A DNA stretch of 64,000 nucleotides from Marinomonas fungiae. GTDB taxonomy: Bacteria > Pseudomonadota > Gammaproteobacteria > Pseudomonadales > Marinomonadaceae. The DNA lies in contig NZ_LIQF01000008.1 of assembly GCF_001418205.1 (NCBI RefSeq), positions 124,001 through 188,000 on the forward strand. Reading direction: 5' to 3'. The notes below the pieces were generated by a model that worked only from the letters and a program-made list of their open reading frames with translations, searched no databases and was not told the DNA's origin. The translations under genes were made by a program, and so were the position numbers. How positions within the stretch are numbered: the first letter of the stretch is position 1; each line of letters opens with the position of its first letter. This document shows positions 57,019-64,000 of the stretch, one piece after another.

Positions 57019-57513
57019 ATGAAGAAGTTTTTGGGGATGACTGTTGCGGCCTTGCTAAGCGTTAACGTTATGGCCTCTGAAATAGCAGTATTGGATTTCC
57101 GTGCTGCACTTTTACAAAGTAATGCAGGGCAAAAAGCAGCACAAGCGCCACGTCAGCAAGTTGAACAAATGAAAGCGCGCTTAGAGCAAGAGAACCGTAC
57201 GCTGAAGGATATGGTAGAGAGCCTTAAGCGGGATGAGTTGACGTTATCTGCAGATGAGTTAGCTAAGCGTCGTGGCGATGTGAACAAAAAGCAAGCTCAA
57301 TTGCGCCAAATGGTTGCTGCAATGCAGCAGCAGGCGCAGCAGATGGAGCAGCAATTAATTCAGGACCTAACGCCTAAGGGTGAAGCGGCTTTGAAAGAGC
57401 TTATTGATGAGCGTAAGCTGGATGCAGTTATCTCTCGTCAGGCTGCCATCTACACGAACGAATCTGTTGATATCACAGCAGAGCTGATCGAAAAATTAAA
57501 CAAAGAGAAGTAG
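57019..57513 (+). CDS. skp: Periplasmic chaperone Skp/OmpH
   Basis: A 164-aa exported chaperone that shields unfolded outer-membrane proteins on their way to BAM. The signal peptide ends near VMA, then EIAVLDFRAALLQSNAGQKA starts the body and a long Gln/Glu/Lys-rich coiled coil forms the tentacles. The ribosome binding site is AAGGA. It lies between bamA and lpxD as in most gammaproteobacteria. Confidence 0.93.
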   Translation: MKKFLGMTVAALLSVNVMASEIAVLDFRAALLQSNAGQKAAQAPRQQVEQMKARLEQENRTLKDMVESLKRDELTLSADELAKRRGDVNKKQAQLRQMVAAMQQQAQQMEQQLIQDLTPKGEAALKELIDERKLDAVISRQAAIYTNESVDITAELIEKLNKEK

Positions 57514-57516
57514 TGG

Positions 57517-58551
57517 ATGGGTTATACCCTTTCAGATATCGCCGCCCACGTAGGCGGCGAGTTATTTGGTGATCCTGAATACGTTGTTACGTCATTGGGA
57601 ACATTGGATCATGCTGATGCTGATCAGCTTACCTTTCTGTCTAATCCTAAATTTGCTGATCGGTTGGCTGACTCTGAGGCTGGCGCAGTATTATTGCGCA
57701 ACCAAGCAGATGCTGATCAAGTTCGTAATGCCATTCTTGTCCGTAACCCTTATTTAGCATTTGCCCAAGCCACGCAACTGTTTCTTGCTCAAGAGCAGGG
57801 ATGGCAGGACTCGATTCACCCTTCTGCGGTCATTCATGAAACGGCTGTTGTCGCCGAGGGTGTCGTGGTCGGCCCTAATGTTACTGTGGGCGCCTATTCC
57901 AACTTGGCGGCTGGTTGTTATATTGGTGCCGGTAGCGTTATAGGGGAAGGTGTTAAAATCGGAGAAAACACTCGACTTGCTGCTAATGTAACTTTTTATG
58001 ACCGTGTTGTTGTTGGTGCACGCTGTATTATTCACAGTGGCGCAGTAATTGGTGGTGATGGGTTTGGTTTTGCGCCTCACGAAGGTGCATGGGTGAAAAT
58101 TCATCAGCTTGGCAGTGTTACGATTGGCGATGATGTTGAAATCGGTGCGAACACAACGGTGGACTGTGGTGCCATCGAAAATACCAAGATCGGTAATGGT
58201 GTCAAAATTGATAACCTCGTACAAATTGCTCACAACGTCGTAATCGGCGATAATAGCGCGATTGCAGGTTGTGTAGGCATTGCAGGCAGTGCTGTCATTG
58301 GTAAAAACTGCACTATTGCCGGAGGGGCGGGCTTAGCGGGGCACATTACCTTAGTGGATAATGTTCATATTACGGCGATGAGTTTAGTGACTCGCTCGAT
58401 AGATACCCCTGGATCTTACTCTTCTGGAACCGCTTTGGACTCAACCCAAAAGTGGCGTAAATCTGCCGCTCGTTTACGTCGTATTGAGAACATGGCTGTG
58501 CAAATTTCAAAATTGGAAAAACAAGTTAATACGCTTTTAACAAAAGGTTAA
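57517..58551 (+). CDS. lpxD: UDP-3-O-acylglucosamine N-acyltransferase
   Basis: A 344-aa left-handed beta-helix acyltransferase for the third step of lipid A synthesis. An N-terminal uridine-binding domain (LTFLSNPKFADRL) is followed by many hexapeptide repeats; the catalytic His is in IAHNVVIGDNSAIAG, and GDGFGFAPHEG is the acyl-binding stretch. It starts 3 nt after skp. Confidence 0.97.
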   Translation: MGYTLSDIAAHVGGELFGDPEYVVTSLGTLDHADADQLTFLSNPKFADRLADSEAGAVLLRNQADADQVRNAILVRNPYLAFAQATQLFLAQEQGWQDSIHPSAVIHETAVVAEGVVVGPNVTVGAYSNLAAGCYIGAGSVIGEGVKIGENTRLAANVTFYDRVVVGARCIIHSGAVIGGDGFGFAPHEGAWVKIHQLGSVTIGDDVEIGANTTVDCGAIENTKIGNGVKIDNLVQIAHNVVIGDNSAIAGCVGIAGSAVIGKNCTIAGGAGLAGHITLVDNVHITAMSLVTRSIDTPGSYSSGTALDSTQKWRKSAARLRRIENMAVQISKLEKQVNTLLTKG

Positions 58552-58558
58552 TGCATAA

Positions 58559-58996
58559 ATGATGGATGTGAATGAAATTCGCCGTTACTTACCCCACCGT
58601 TACCCGTTCTTGTTGGTGGATCGTGTAGTGGAATTGACACCTGGGGAATCAGTTGTAGCGTACAAAAACGTGACGGTAAATGAACCGTTTTTTAACGGTC
58701 ACTTCCCAGATCATCCAGTAATGCCTGGTGTTTTGATTATCGAAGCGATGGCTCAAGCAGCCGGTATCCTAGGCTTTAAAACAATGGATAAAACGCCTCA
58801 AGATGGTTCAATCTACTACTTCGTAGGTGCTGATAATACTCGTTTTAAGCGTCCTGTTGTGCCAGGTGATCGCCTTCAGCTTGAAGCGAAAATCTTAACT
58901 GAGCGTCGCGGAATTTGGAAATTTGAGGTGAAGGCATCTGTTGAAGGTGAACTTGTTTGTTCTTCTACAATCCTATGTGCTGACAGGAAGCTATAA
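58559..58996 (+). CDS. fabZ: 3-hydroxyacyl-ACP dehydratase FabZ
   Basis: A 145-aa hot-dog-fold dehydratase of fatty-acid elongation. The catalytic His and Glu lie in [21 protein letters not shown], a stretch that defines the family. It competes with the lipid A enzymes for 3-hydroxyacyl-ACP, which explains its place between lpxD and lpxA. ATG codons occur at positions 1 and 2; either may be used. Confidence 0.96.
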   Translation: MMDVNEIRRYLPHRYPFLLVDRVVELTPGESVVAYKNVTVNEPFFNGHFPDHPVMPGVLIIEAMAQAAGILGFKTMDKTPQDGSIYYFVGADNTRFKRPVVPGDRLQLEAKILTERRGIWKFEVKASVEGELVCSSTILCADRKL

Positions 58997-59773
58997 GTGT
59001 TGATACATCCAACTGCGATAGTTGATCCAAAAGCTGAACTAGACAGTGATGTTGAAATCGGCCCATTTTGCATTGTCGGCCCCGACGTGCAGATTGGCGC
59101 CGGTACGGTGTTGAAGTCTCACGTTGTGGTGAATGGTCATACCACCATTGGCCAACATAATGAGATTTATCAGTTTGCTTCCGTTGGTGAAGCAAACCAA
59201 GATAAGAAATACAAGGGTGAGCCGACACGTTTGGTTATTGGCGACAGAAATGTGATTCGAGAGAACGCAACTCTTCACCGTGGAACTGTTCAGGACCAAG
59301 GTGTTACACAAATTGGTCATGGCAATTTGTTCATGGCGAGCACTCACGTAGGCCACGATTGTGTGGTTGGTAACAATAACATCCTAGCAAACTACGCGGC
59401 TTTAGCCGGTCACGTCAAAGTAGGCGACTCTGTGATTTTAGGTGGTTACACTGGCATCCACCAATTTTGCCAAGTCAACTCCTTCAGCATGTGTGGCATG
59501 GGCTCTATGGTAACTAAGGATGTACCGCGCTATGTGATGGTGTCGGGTGACCCAGCCAAGGCGCATGGTATGAACTTTGAAGGTATGCGTCGACGGGGCA
59601 TGCCTGCGGATGTCATTAAAGCACTTCGCTCTGCTTACAAGATGGTGTACATCAAAGGTATGCCTCTTGAACATGCATTGAGTGAGATTGAAGCAAGTGA
59701 TATTTATCGTATTCAAGAAGTGGCCGATTTTGTGATCTCTATTCGTCAGTCTAATCGCGGCATTGTCCGATAG
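58997..59773 (+). CDS. lpxA: UDP-N-acetylglucosamine 3-O-acyltransferase
   Basis: A 258-aa trimeric beta-helix acyltransferase, first step of lipid A synthesis. The hexapeptide pattern starts at MLIHPTAIVDPKAELDSDVE; the catalytic His is in ASTHVGHDCVVGNNN, and AALAGHVKVGD and GGYTGIHQFC follow. The GTG start directly abuts the fabZ stop. A strong terminator hairpin follows the stop within 20 nt, which is unusual because lpxB normally continues the operon. Confidence 0.97.
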   Translation: MLIHPTAIVDPKAELDSDVEIGPFCIVGPDVQIGAGTVLKSHVVVNGHTTIGQHNEIYQFASVGEANQDKKYKGEPTRLVIGDRNVIRENATLHRGTVQDQGVTQIGHGNLFMASTHVGHDCVVGNNNILANYAALAGHVKVGDSVILGGYTGIHQFCQVNSFSMCGMGSMVTKDVPRYVMVSGDPAKAHGMNFEGMRRRGMPADVIKALRSAYKMVYIKGMPLEHALSEIEASDIYRIQEVADFVISIRQSNRGIVR

Positions 59774-59792
59774 GTGATGGCTGGCTCAAAAG

Positions 59793-59819
59793 AAACCCCG
59801 ATTTCGTCGGGGTTTTTTT
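59793..59819 (+). terminator. Strong terminator between lpxA and lpxB
   Basis: AAACCCCGA / TCGGGGTTT with a 5-nt loop is followed by seven T in total. It lies in the 57-nt gap before the lpxB start. Confidence 0.9.
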
Positions 59820-59830
59820 ATGAAGGTGAA

Positions 59831-60976
59831 ATGTATTCTATGCAAAAACGATTTGTGATGGTGGCAGGTGAAGCTTCTGGCGATATCCTAGGAGCGAATT
59901 TAATTGAGCATTTGCAGCAGCGTTTTCCAGACGCCATTTTTGAAGGCATTGGTGGACCATTAATGATCGAGAAAGGCTTCCATAGTTTATTTCCTATGGA
60001 GCGCTTGTCTGTCATGGGGTTGGTTGAAGTGCTTGGTCGTTTGCGCGAATTGTTGGGCATTCGTAAGAGTATTATGAATCATTGCTTAGAGCGTGATGTC
60101 ACTGCTTTTATCGGTATCGACTCTCCTGATTTTAATTTGCCTTTAGCGCGTAAGCTACGTCAGAAAGGGCTTAAGACTATCCATTATGTTAGTCCCTCTG
60201 TTTGGGCTTGGCGTCAGAAACGAATCTTCAAAATAAAGCAATCGGTCGATTTGATGCTGACTTTGTTTCCCTTTGAATTGGATATCTATCAACAGCATCA
60301 AGTGCCAGCTGTATGTGTAGGGCATACCTTAGCCGATGAAGTGCCGTTGGAAAGTAGTAAGCAGCTGGCTCGCGAGCGTTTAGGTGTCTCTGTAGAAGAT
60401 AATTGGTTTGCTATTTTGCCTGGTTCACGTGGTGGTGAGGTGAGCCGATTGATGCCTATTTTTGCTGAAACGATGAAAGTGATTCAGCAACAAGTCAATG
60501 GTGCTAAGTTTCTTATTCCTGCTGCCAATCAAGAGCGCCGAGTACAAATTGAAGCGATTTTGCGTGATACGGGGGTTCAGGCGACGGTGGTGGATGGCCA
60601 GTCGCGTACGGTAATGACTGCTGGCGAAGCGATATTGTTGGCTTCTGGGACTGCGGCCTTAGAGGCCATGTTGGTAAAACGCCCAATGGTTGTGGCATAT
60701 CGCTTTACCAAACTAACTTACGCGATTATGAAGCGAATGATTAAAGTGCCCTATGTGTCTTTGCCTAATCTTTTGGCTCACAAGCGCTTAGTGCCTGAAC
60801 TGCTGCAAGATGAAGCAACTCCGGTCAAGCTGGCCAATGCTTTGGTGGGAGAGTGGCACGACTATGCGCAAGATGCAGACATGCAAAAAACATTTTTAGA
60901 GCTGCATAAAATGTTGCGTAAAAATGCCGGTGAGGAAGCCGCACGAGCGATTGCCAAGGAGATTCGCAATGGCTGA
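59831..60976 (+). CDS. lpxB: Lipid-A-disaccharide synthase
   Basis: A 381-aa GT19 inverting glycosyltransferase that condenses UDP-2,3-diacylglucosamine with lipid X. Signatures are [39 protein letters not shown] and [13 protein letters not shown]. The ATG with GAAGGTGA upstream is chosen; in-frame codons back to 59774 run through the terminator hairpin, so they are not the start. The last 8 nt overlap rnhB. Confidence 0.95.
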   Translation: MYSMQKRFVMVAGEASGDILGANLIEHLQQRFPDAIFEGIGGPLMIEKGFHSLFPMERLSVMGLVEVLGRLRELLGIRKSIMNHCLERDVTAFIGIDSPDFNLPLARKLRQKGLKTIHYVSPSVWAWRQKRIFKIKQSVDLMLTLFPFELDIYQQHQVPAVCVGHTLADEVPLESSKQLARERLGVSVEDNWFAILPGSRGGEVSRLMPIFAETMKVIQQQVNGAKFLIPAANQERRVQIEAILRDTGVQATVVDGQSRTVMTAGEAILLASGTAALEAMLVKRPMVVAYRFTKLTYAIMKRMIKVPYVSLPNLLAHKRLVPELLQDEATPVKLANALVGEWHDYAQDADMQKTFLELHKMLRKNAGEEAARAIAKEIRNG

Positions 60977-61577
60977 GTTAGAGCCCTTTATCAGCCAATT
61001 ATATGATGGTTTGTTGGTGGCGGGAGCTGATGAAGCAGGTCGTGGTCCATTAGCTGGAGATGTTGTCGCGGCGGCTGTGATCTTGGATCCTGAAAACCCC
61101 ATCGTTGGATTAAACGACTCAAAGAAATTGTCTGAAAAGAAGCGTGAAGCTTTATTTGACGAGATCCAAACAAAAGCGTTAGCGTTTAGTGTGGCTCGCG
61201 CTTCAGTTGATGAAATTGACGAACTAAATATTTTGCACGCTAGCATGTTGGCGATGAAACGTGCCATTGAGACTTTATCAGTTCCGGCGGAGCATGCTTT
61301 GATTGATGGTAATCGCATCCCCAAAGAGCTTCCATGTCCTGCGGAAGCGGTAGTGAAAGGCGATGCACGCCATGCAGCGATAGCCGCCGCGTCGATCTTA
61401 GCCAAAGTAACCCGCGATCGCGAAATTGTCGCGTTGGATGCTCAGTACCCCGAATACGGTTTCGCAAAACATAAAGGTTACCCAACCGCTGTACATTTAG
61501 CAGCGATTCAAGAGCACGGTGTATGTGATATTCATCGACGTAGTTTTGGACCGGTTAAACGAATCTTAGAAGGTTAA
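60969..61577 (+). CDS. rnhB: Ribonuclease HII
   Basis: A 202-aa RNase H2 that incises at single ribonucleotides in DNA and RNA-DNA hybrids. The catalytic Asp-Glu pair is in [19 protein letters not shown]; a further Asp lies in ALIDGNRIP and the last in VTRDREI. The ATG is inside the lpxB end with AAGGAG upstream, so the pair is coupled. dnaE follows after 4 nt. Confidence 0.96.
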   Translation: MAELEPFISQLYDGLLVAGADEAGRGPLAGDVVAAAVILDPENPIVGLNDSKKLSEKKREALFDEIQTKALAFSVARASVDEIDELNILHASMLAMKRAIETLSVPAEHALIDGNRIPKELPCPAEAVVKGDARHAAIAAASILAKVTRDREIVALDAQYPEYGFAKHKGYPTAVHLAAIQEHGVCDIHRRSFGPVKRILEG

Positions 61578-61581
61578 TCTC

Positions 61582-64000
61582 ATGTCATCCTTTATTCACC
61601 TTAGAGTGCACACCGAGTTTTCCCTGGTTGATGGCTTGGTAAAGGTCAAAGGCCTCATTGCTCAAGCCGATAAAATGCAGATGCCAGCCGTGGCAATGTC
61701 TGATGAGAATAACCTGTGTGGTTTTGTGCGCTTCTACAAAGGTGCTATGGACAAAGGTATTAAGCCGATCTGTGGTGCAGACATCGTTTTAGAGGCAGAG
61801 GGGCTGATTGAGCAACGTACTCGTATGACGTTGTTAGCGATGTCGAATACCGGTTATAAGAACATCATTGAAGTGATTTCTAAAGGCTATCAGTTAGGTC
61901 AAGTGGAGGGGCGGCCTATCATCAAGCGTGAATGGGTGGCTGAGCATAATGAAGATGTGATTGCGCTATCGGGTGGAGTGAATGGTGATGTTGGTGTGTT
62001 ACTCGCCAAAGGTCTTGAGAGTGAGGCGCGTCATTATCTTCAGCGCTGGATGGATACTTTTCCTGATCGTTATTACGCGGAGGTAGTGCGTACTCTTCGG
62101 GCTGGAGAAGAAGACTATATTCACGCAATCGTACCGCTGGCGGCAGAATTAGATTGTCCCGTTGTGGCGACTAACGATGTACGCTTTATTAAGCGTGAAG
62201 ATTTTGAAGCCCATGAAGCACGTGTGTGTATCTACGATGGTGTAACCTTAGAAGACCCGCGTCGCCAGCACAAGTACACCGAAGAGCAGTACTTTAAATC
62301 TGCTGAAGAAATGGAAGAGTTGTTTTCGGATTTACCGGAAGCGATTGAAAACACGGTGGAGATTGCAAAGCGTTGTAACGTCGATGTCTTGTTAGGCAAA
62401 TACTTCCTACCAGACTTCCCGGTACCAGAAGGCATGACCATGGAAGATTACTTCCGTGAGTTATCTCATAAAGGTCTAGAAGAGCGTTTTGAGCTCTTGG
62501 TGAAAAAATATGGCGATCGTATTGAGTCTCGTCGACAAGAATACATCGACCGTCTTAACTTTGAGCTCGATATTATCAACCAGATGGGGTTCCCAGGTTA
62601 CTTCCTGATCGTAATGGACTTTATTCAATGGTCCAAGGATAACGATATTCCGGTTGGCCCTGGACGGGGTTCCGGTGCCGGTTCTTTGGTCGCTTATGCC
62701 CTGAAAATTACCGATCTTGATCCACTAGAATACGACTTGCTGTTCGAACGTTTCTTGAACCCAGAGCGTGTTTCCATGCCCGACTTCGATATCGACTTCT
62801 GTATGGAAAATCGCGACCGAGTGATTGATTACGTGGCCCGTCGCTATGGGCGTAATGCGGTATCGCAGATCATTACCTTTGGTCAGATGGCTGCGAAAGC
62901 GGTAGTGCGAGACGTGGCTCGAGTTCAGGGTAAATCCTATAGTCTAGGGGATAAGCTCTCTAAATTGATTCCGTTTGAAATCGGTATGACGCTTAAAAAA
63001 GCGCTGGAAGTTGAACCAGCGCTGGTTGAGTTTATCGAAGGTGATGAGGCGGCTGCGGAAGTTATGGATATGGCGTTCTCTCTAGAGGGGACGGTGCGTA
63101 ACTTTGGTAAACACGCCGGTGGTGTAGTGATTGCCCCGACTAAACTGACTGACTTTGCACCGCTGTATTGTGAAGAAGATGGTACAGGCTTAGTTACTCA
63201 ATACGATAAGAACGACGTTGAAGAAGCAGGTCTGGTTAAGTTTGACTTCTTAGGTCTGAAAACTCTAACCGTGGTTGACTGGGCCTTAAAAACGATTAAC
63301 GACATTCATGCTAGGGAAGGGAAAGAGCCGCTTGACATCGCTCTGATCGATCTAGAAGACAAAGCTACTTACGACCTATTACAGCGTGCCGAAACCACCG
63401 CAGTATTCCAGCTGGAATCCCGTGGTATGAAAGAGTTGATCAAGAAGCTATTGCCATCGCGTTTTGAAGATATTATCGCCTTGGTAGCACTGTACCGTCC
63501 TGGCCCGCTTGGCTCAGGCATGGTGGATGACTTTATCAACCGTAAGCATGGCCGTGCCGAGCTTGCCTTCCCGCATCCTGACTATCAGCACGAAGATCTG
63601 ATCCCCGTATTGGAGCCAACCTACGGTATTATCTTGTACCAAGAGCAAGTAATGCAGATCGCTCAGGTGTTGGCGAAATTTTCCCTAGGTGGCGCCGACT
63701 TGTTGCGTCGTGCCATGGGTAAGAAAAAGCCTGAGGTAATGGCTGAGCAGCGCTTGATTTTCATGGAGGGTGCTGCGAAGAACAACATTGATAAAGATCT
63801 TGCGGGTAACATCTTCGACTTGATGGAGAAATTCGCAGGTTACGGCTTTAACAAATCTCACTCTGCAGCTTATGCATTGGTTTCTTATCAAACCGCATGG
63901 CTGAAGCATCATTATCCGGCGCCGTTTATGGCTGCGGTATTATCTGCTGATATGCAGAACACGGATAAGATCGTTATCTTCGTGGAAGAATGCCGGGCTA
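61582..64000 (+). CDS. dnaE: DNA polymerase III alpha subunit (partial, 3' end missing)
   Basis: The first 806 codons of the replicative polymerase; the frame is open to the window edge and the family runs to about 1160 aa. The PHP domain comes first ([34 protein letters not shown]). The polymerase core has [16 protein letters not shown] and the catalytic aspartates in MPDFDIDF, at residues 401 and 403 as in E. coli. [20 protein letters not shown] is in the thumb/fingers part. It is cotranscribed with lpxB-rnhB. Confidence 0.98.
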   Translation, partial: MSSFIHLRVHTEFSLVDGLVKVKGLIAQADKMQMPAVAMSDENNLCGFVRFYKGAMDKGIKPICGADIVLEAEGLIEQRTRMTLLAMSNTGYKNIIEVISKGYQLGQVEGRPIIKREWVAEHNEDVIALSGGVNGDVGVLLAKGLESEARHYLQRWMDTFPDRYYAEVVRTLRAGEEDYIHAIVPLAAELDCPVVATNDVRFIKREDFEAHEARVCIYDGVTLEDPRRQHKYTEEQYFKSAEEMEELFSDLPEAIENTVEIAKRCNVDVLLGKYFLPDFPVPEGMTMEDYFRELSHKGLEERFELLVKKYGDRIESRRQEYIDRLNFELDIINQMGFPGYFLIVMDFIQWSKDNDIPVGPGRGSGAGSLVAYALKITDLDPLEYDLLFERFLNPERVSMPDFDIDFCMENRDRVIDYVARRYGRNAVSQIITFGQMAAKAVVRDVARVQGKSYSLGDKLSKLIPFEIGMTLKKALEVEPALVEFIEGDEAAAEVMDMAFSLEGTVRNFGKHAGGVVIAPTKLTDFAPLYCEEDGTGLVTQYDKNDVEEAGLVKFDFLGLKTLTVVDWALKTINDIHAREGKEPLDIALIDLEDKATYDLLQRAETTAVFQLESRGMKELIKKLLPSRFEDIIALVALYRPGPLGSGMVDDFINRKHGRAELAFPHPDYQHEDLIPVLEPTYGIILYQEQVMQIAQVLAKFSLGGADLLRRAMGKKKPEVMAEQRLIFMEGAAKNNIDKDLAGNIFDLMEKFAGYGFNKSHSAAYALVSYQTAWLKHHYPAPFMAAVLSADMQNTDKIVIFVEECRA

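Noticed and set aside
57754-58233. 159-aa minus-strand frame opposite lpxD
   Set aside because: It is the antisense of the hexapeptide-repeat coding region; low-complexity Asn/Thr composition marks it as a shadow.
59774-59830. N-terminal extension of LpxB
   Set aside because: The extra codons would be read through the terminator hairpin, and homology begins at the later ATG with its own ribosome binding site.

Overview
The window is a contiguous stretch of chromosome from a gammaproteobacterium, most likely an Oceanospirillales member close to Marinomonas. That placement is an inference from gene order (gacS/cysM/rlmD/relA/mazG; ppc/adk/tsaB/uppP/rsmJ/slyX; dapE/dapD/dapC/glnD/map/rpsB/tsf/pyrH/frr/uppS/cdsA/dxr/rseP/bamA/skp/lpxD/fabZ/lpxA/lpxB/rnhB/dnaE) and from protein character, not from a database search. 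Base composition looks uniform, coding density is high, and I see no insertion sequence, prophage, CRISPR array, tRNA or rRNA.

Bases 1-16.4k are the more variable part. They hold the 3' end of aspartate kinase, a CHASE-GGDEF-EAL protein, an orphan HupE/UreJ-type metal permease, a 0.5-kb gene-poor gap with a 28-bp-phased repeat, a PhnD-type periplasmic sensor fused to PAS-PAS-GGDEF-EAL that overlaps an HD-domain phosphohydrolase gene, a MarR regulator with a Rieske protein, PBP1B, a family-3 solute-binding protein, divergent glgA/glgC, a TraB/GumN protein and riboflavin synthase.

Bases 16.6-36.8k are core housekeeping: lepA-lepB-rnc-era-recO-acpS (pdxJ is missing from its common place), a GacS/BarA hybrid kinase whose gene end overlaps acpS antisense, then cysM, rlmD, relA-mazG, ppc, adk-tsaB-uppP-orf-rsmJ, with slyX opposite.

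Bases 36.8-47.2k carry a membrane-anchored cold-shock-domain protein, tpx, and on the minus strand panD, two uncharacterised small proteins, dapE, an ArsC/Spx-like protein, dapD, dapC, glnD and map. These link lysine/diaminopimelate synthesis with nitrogen sensing. A small lipoprotein gene with a duplicated YYVPVI motif lies on the plus strand among them.

Bases 47.2-64k are the classic translation, isoprenoid and envelope cluster. rpsB has a long structured leader, followed by tsf, pyrH and frr with intrinsic terminators between units, then uppS to lpxA as a tight run. A strong hairpin terminator sits between lpxA and lpxB, followed by lpxB-rnhB-dnaE, with dnaE running off the right edge.

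No wholly new multi-gene system is evident. The best leads are the PhnD-GGDEF-EAL/HD pair, the membrane-tethered cold-shock protein, the rpsB leader whose 5' half resembles a TPP aptamer, a possibly leaderless PBP1B mRNA, and several small unassigned proteins. Everything here comes from reading the sequence; no search or folding program was run.
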